From NCBI GenBank assembly GCA_947589575.1, contig CANQBM010000004.1, positions 62,001 to 126,000 on the forward strand: a stretch of DNA of 64,000 nucleotides, given 5' to 3'. Below the pieces are notes generated by a model. The model was not told the DNA's origin, made no database searches, and saw only the letters and a program-made list of their open reading frames with translations. The position numbers and the translations under genes were made by a program. Within the stretch, counting starts at the first letter, position 1. The number at the start of each line of letters is the position of its first letter. Below are positions 61,553 to 64,000 of the stretch, piece after piece. The DNA is from an uncultured Clostridia bacterium (GTDB lineage Bacteria > Bacillota > Clostridia > Oscillospirales > Acutalibacteraceae).

Positions 61553-63037
61553 TTAATAGTCAATCTTCTCACACTTGGAAAGTACATTGTCAAAACGACG
61601 GATACATTCGTCAATATCCTCTTCTGTATAAGCAGATGAGGTGTAAAGACGTGAGCCTGCAAGAGTTACAAGACCCTCTGCCATATAAGCAGCGCCCATA
61701 TACTGCATCTCTGTCTGACGGATACCTGTCTGCTTAAGTACGGTAGGAATTGTCCAAGGTCTCTTCCAGTCAACCTTGAAGTGCATTGTAGCTACTGTGT
61801 GAAGGTGGCATACCGAACCGATGTTGTAGCAAACAAACGGAAGGTCATACTTCTTAATTGATTCATTTATACCTTTAACAAGTCTGTCAGCCATCTGACC
61901 GGCGACCTGGCAAGCGTTTCTTTTTTCAATTTCACATATTACCGTATAGCCGGCACAGCAGGAAATAGGAGTAGCAGCCATTGTACCGCCGCACATAGCC
62001 TTATGAATTTTCTTGCCCTCAGCCTTGTCAAGACCTGCGCCGAGATATTTCATAACCTCTCTGTGACCGCCGATACCGCCTGCGCCCGGATAACCGCCTG
62101 CAATAATTTTACCGAAGATTGTAATATCAGGATCAATGCCATAATAACCCTGAGCGCCTGAAAGTCCGATACGGAAACCTGATACAACCTCGTCGCAAAC
62201 GAGAAGAGCGCCGTACTTGCGGCAAAGCGCCTGAACGCCCTTAGGGAAGTCCTTATCTACAGGACGTGTTGCTGATTCAGGACCGATAGGCTCAATGAAT
62301 ACAGCAGCAGTACCACCGCGGAATTTATTGATAATGAGCTTTTTCTCAAGGCTCTTAAGGTCATTCGGGAAGAATTCCTGTGTATGCTTGAATACGAACA
62401 TAGGAACACCGTGCGACTGCATATTAAGCGTACCGGGAACACGCATACCCCAAGCAAGCTGATCCGACCAGCCGTGATAAGCGCCTCCCATTTTAATTAT
62501 GTTTTTATGACCTGTTGCAAGACGAGCAACACGAACCGCGCACATGCAAGCCTCTGTACCCGAGCCGAGCATACGGAACATTTCAACTGACGGAACACAC
62601 TCTGAAATCTTTTTGGCAAGCTCATACTCGTATGGGTGGAAAAGACCTGTTGAAGGACCGCAATCATCAAGAAGCTCCTTAACCTTTTCCTTAACTACAT
62701 CATCATTTGAACCGATAATTGTGGGGCCGCCTGCCTGAAGGAAATCAAAATACTCATTTCCGTCAATGTCATAGAGCTTATTACCCTTTGCCTTTGTCAT
62801 AACGATCGGGAAAGGATAGTTAAAAGCAAGGTTATGCTGAACGCCGCCGGGAATAACCTGCTTTGCCTCTGAAATCATTTCCTTTGATTTTGCGCATTTC
62901 TTGTTGAAATATTCCTCTTCATATTTCTTAAGTGCGTCACGGTTGATTGAATAGATTGGTTTTTTGATGAGCGCGTCAAGACGAGCTGTGAGAACCGCTG
63001 CATCAGGATACTCTGAAATAGCAAATCTTGTATCCAT
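61553..63037 (-). CDS. Class III PLP aminotransferase, glutamate-1-semialdehyde aminomutase-like
   Basis: 494 residues. HemL-like core: GSGTEACMCAVRVARLATGHKNIIKMGGAYHGWSD, FIEPIG, LVCDEVVSGFRIG, and the PLP lysine in ITIFGKIIAGGYPG. It is about 60 residues longer than HemL, with an extra N-terminal 60 residues, and lies outside any heme locus, so a different amino-substrate is likely. The ATG has AAGGGGG upstream. It is first in the operon with the aldolase and is preceded by two palindromes and a divergent TetR gene. Confidence 0.83.
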   Translation of the reverse strand: MDTRFAISEYPDAAVLTARLDALIKKPIYSINRDALKKYEEEYFNKKCAKSKEMISEAKQVIPGGVQHNLAFNYPFPIVMTKAKGNKLYDIDGNEYFDFLQAGGPTIIGSNDDVVKEKVKELLDDCGPSTGLFHPYEYELAKKISECVPSVEMFRMLGSGTEACMCAVRVARLATGHKNIIKMGGAYHGWSDQLAWGMRVPGTLNMQSHGVPMFVFKHTQEFFPNDLKSLEKKLIINKFRGGTAAVFIEPIGPESATRPVDKDFPKGVQALCRKYGALLVCDEVVSGFRIGLSGAQGYYGIDPDITIFGKIIAGGYPGAGGIGGHREVMKYLGAGLDKAEGKKIHKAMCGGTMAATPISCCAGYTVICEIEKRNACQVAGQMADRLVKGINESIKKYDLPFVCYNIGSVCHLHTVATMHFKVDWKRPWTIPTVLKQTGIRQTEMQYMGAAYMAEGLVTLAGSRLYTSSAYTEEDIDECIRRFDNVLSKCEKIDY

Positions 63038-63066
63038 TTAAAAAATCCCCCTTTAATATTTTTAGT

Positions 63067-63082
63067 GTGAGCGGCTGCTCAC
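63067..63082. promoter_or_regulatory. TetR-type operator 1
   Basis: GTGAGC-GGCT-GCTCAC, an inverted repeat between the aminotransferase promoter and start codon. Confidence 0.7.
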
Positions 63083-63091
63083 TCGCACGGT

Positions 63092-63107
63092 GTGAGCGCC
63101 TACTCAC
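63092..63107. promoter_or_regulatory. TetR-type operator 2
   Basis: GTGAG-CGCCTA-CTCAC, 25 bp centre to centre from operator 1 and with the same outer half-sites. The divergent TetR-family gene is the obvious partner. Confidence 0.7.
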
Positions 63108-63122
63108 TATTTTTACACTTTA

Positions 63123-63150
63123 AGTATATCACTTTTTAACGATTTGTCAA
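63123..63150 (-). promoter_or_regulatory. Promoter of the aminotransferase-aldolase operon
   Basis: Minus strand TTGACA, 16 bases, TATACT. Both operators lie just downstream, where repressor would block transcription. Confidence 0.65.
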
Positions 63151-63302
63151 ATACATTTCGGTTAAAATTTAGTCATATTTATTGCAAAAAAATAAAAATA
63201 ATGTTAGTATACCTTTGATAACAACAAGAAAAGCGAGGGAGATTTGTAGACCTTGTACAAATAGCTGACTGCCTTTTTGTGCAATACTACAAAATTCATC
63301 AA

Positions 63303-63968
63303 ATGGCAAAAAAAAAATATCACAAGGAAGCCTTTGAAAGAGCTGACGAAGAAAGAAAAAATTTAATCCTTGAAGTCGGTATAGAAGAATTCTCATCAAA
63401 GGGATATGAAAATGCAAATATTAATGTCATTGCAAAAAGAGCGGGTATATCAATAGGACTGATGTACAAATATTTTTCAACCAAAGAGGATTTATTTATA
63501 ACCTGTTTAAGCCACGGTATGGATATACTTGAAAAAGCCCTTTATGATATTATGATAAGTGATGACAAGCTACTGAAAAAAGCCGAAAAGCTGATTCGCA
63601 CCATATGTATGCACTCAAAAAAGAATTCAAACTACATTAAAATGTACAACGAAATCAGCTCTGAAAAGGGCTCTGTCGAAAGAATAAGGGCGATTGTTGA
63701 AGAAATTGAGAGCAGGCGAAGTTCCATTTATATAACCTCAATCGGCAGAGCGCTTGCAAACGGCGATGTGCGTTCAGACCTTAATCCGCGTCTTTTCGCA
63801 TTGTTTCTTGACAATCTTCTGACATCTCTGCAGTTTGCTTACACTTGTGATTATTACAGAGAAAAATTCAGAATATATACAGGCGTTGATCTCAATGACG
63901 CGGATGACGAGCAGATTATCACACAGCTCCTGAAATTCATTGAATCGGCATTCACATTCAGCAAATAA
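63303..63968 (+). CDS. TetR-family transcriptional regulator
   Basis: 221 residues counted from the ATG at 63303; a GTG at 63279 is possible and neither has a clear ribosome binding site. TetR helix-turn-helix: LILEVGIEEFSSKGYENANINVIAKRAGISIGLMYKYFSTKEDLF. The C-terminal 150 residues form a ligand-binding helical domain. Divergent from the aminotransferase-aldolase operon with two palindromes between, it probably represses that operon and perhaps the gene starting at 63997. The ligand is unknown. Confidence 0.88.
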   Translation: MAKKKYHKEAFERADEERKNLILEVGIEEFSSKGYENANINVIAKRAGISIGLMYKYFSTKEDLFITCLSHGMDILEKALYDIMISDDKLLKKAEKLIRTICMHSKKNSNYIKMYNEISSEKGSVERIRAIVEEIESRRSSIYITSIGRALANGDVRSDLNPRLFALFLDNLLTSLQFAYTCDYYREKFRIYTGVDLNDADDEQIITQLLKFIESAFTFSK

Positions 63969-63996
63969 ACAATACTTTTTTATATGGAGGACTAAT

Positions 63997-64000
63997 ATGA
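63997..64000 (+). CDS. Start of a gene cut by the window edge
   Basis: ATG at 63997-63999, preceded by TGGAGG at ideal spacing and 28 bases after the TetR stop, implying an operon with it. Only the start codon lies in the window. Confidence 0.5.

Overview
The window looks like a chromosome segment of a low-to-moderate GC, gut-type Clostridia (Oscillospiraceae/Ruminococcaceae-like Firmicutes). Supporting signs are strong AGGAGG-type ribosome binding sites, TTG/GTG starts, sigma-A promoters with 17-bp spacers, a GTP-dependent PEP carboxykinase, tandem small FeoA proteins with a FeoB-associated Cys-rich peptide, a cobalamin riboswitch, and a proofreading-dead DNA polymerase I. Placement to genus is not possible from this sequence alone. 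No rRNA or tRNA gene and no CRISPR array was seen.

Host backbone, left (1-18.4 kb): 3' end of a FakA/YloV-like gene and recG; pckG; the polA-rimI-tsaD group; a PASTA-domain pseudokinase; a YhaM-like HD nuclease with prmA; then a cobalamin riboswitch with a terminator that controls a small HNH-repeat protein and a 1332-residue surface protein ending in a DUF4430 (transcobalamin-like) domain. Next comes the 3' part of a ferrous-iron transporter gene, feoB.

Inserted element (18411-48671): feoB is cut in two by about 30.25 kb of more AT-rich DNA. The 8-bp sequence GAGGAAAT is present at both junctions, and removing the insert restores feoB exactly in frame (682 codons plus stop). A large serine recombinase lies 62 bp inside the left end. 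It is followed by a toxin-antitoxin pair, a DUF6076 protein, an oriT-like region, MobC and a MOBP-type relaxase, so the element is best called an integrative mobilizable element. Its cargo is a single-strand cluster of about 22.8 kb (46806 down to 24038) encoding a type VII (ESX/WXG100) secretion system: EssC ATPase, EsaB-like ubiquitin fold, ParA-like ATPase, WXG100 proteins, an LXG-like effector candidate and a 2101-residue Ig-repeat membrane-anchored protein. It is fused to a phospho-signalling module of a Ser/Thr kinase, a PP2C phosphatase, two FHA proteins, and T-x-[VIL]-L motifs repeated in an FHA protein, in a small membrane protein and in the kinase activation loop.

The only strong promoter seen for this operon (46877-46906) lies inside a 1.4-kb segment that also encodes a tyrosine recombinase and is bounded by perfect 16-bp inverted repeats (46829-46844 and 48214-48229). 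A strong terminator sits just outside the right repeat. This arrangement predicts an invertible ON/OFF switch for the whole secretion system, drawn here in the ON orientation. This is the most interesting prediction in the window.

Host backbone, right (48.7-64 kb): the 5' part of feoB and its feoA; an MMSDH-type aldehyde dehydrogenase; an AraC/GyrI regulator; a second, intact Feo operon (feoA-feoA-feoB-FeoB-associated peptide) with TTAG-N6-CTAA sites next to a divergent DtxR-family gene; a GH28 enzyme with an MFS transporter; hibernation factor hpf; and a TetR-controlled pair (class III aminotransferase and tandem class II aldolase). The second Feo system may explain why loss of the first feoB is tolerated.
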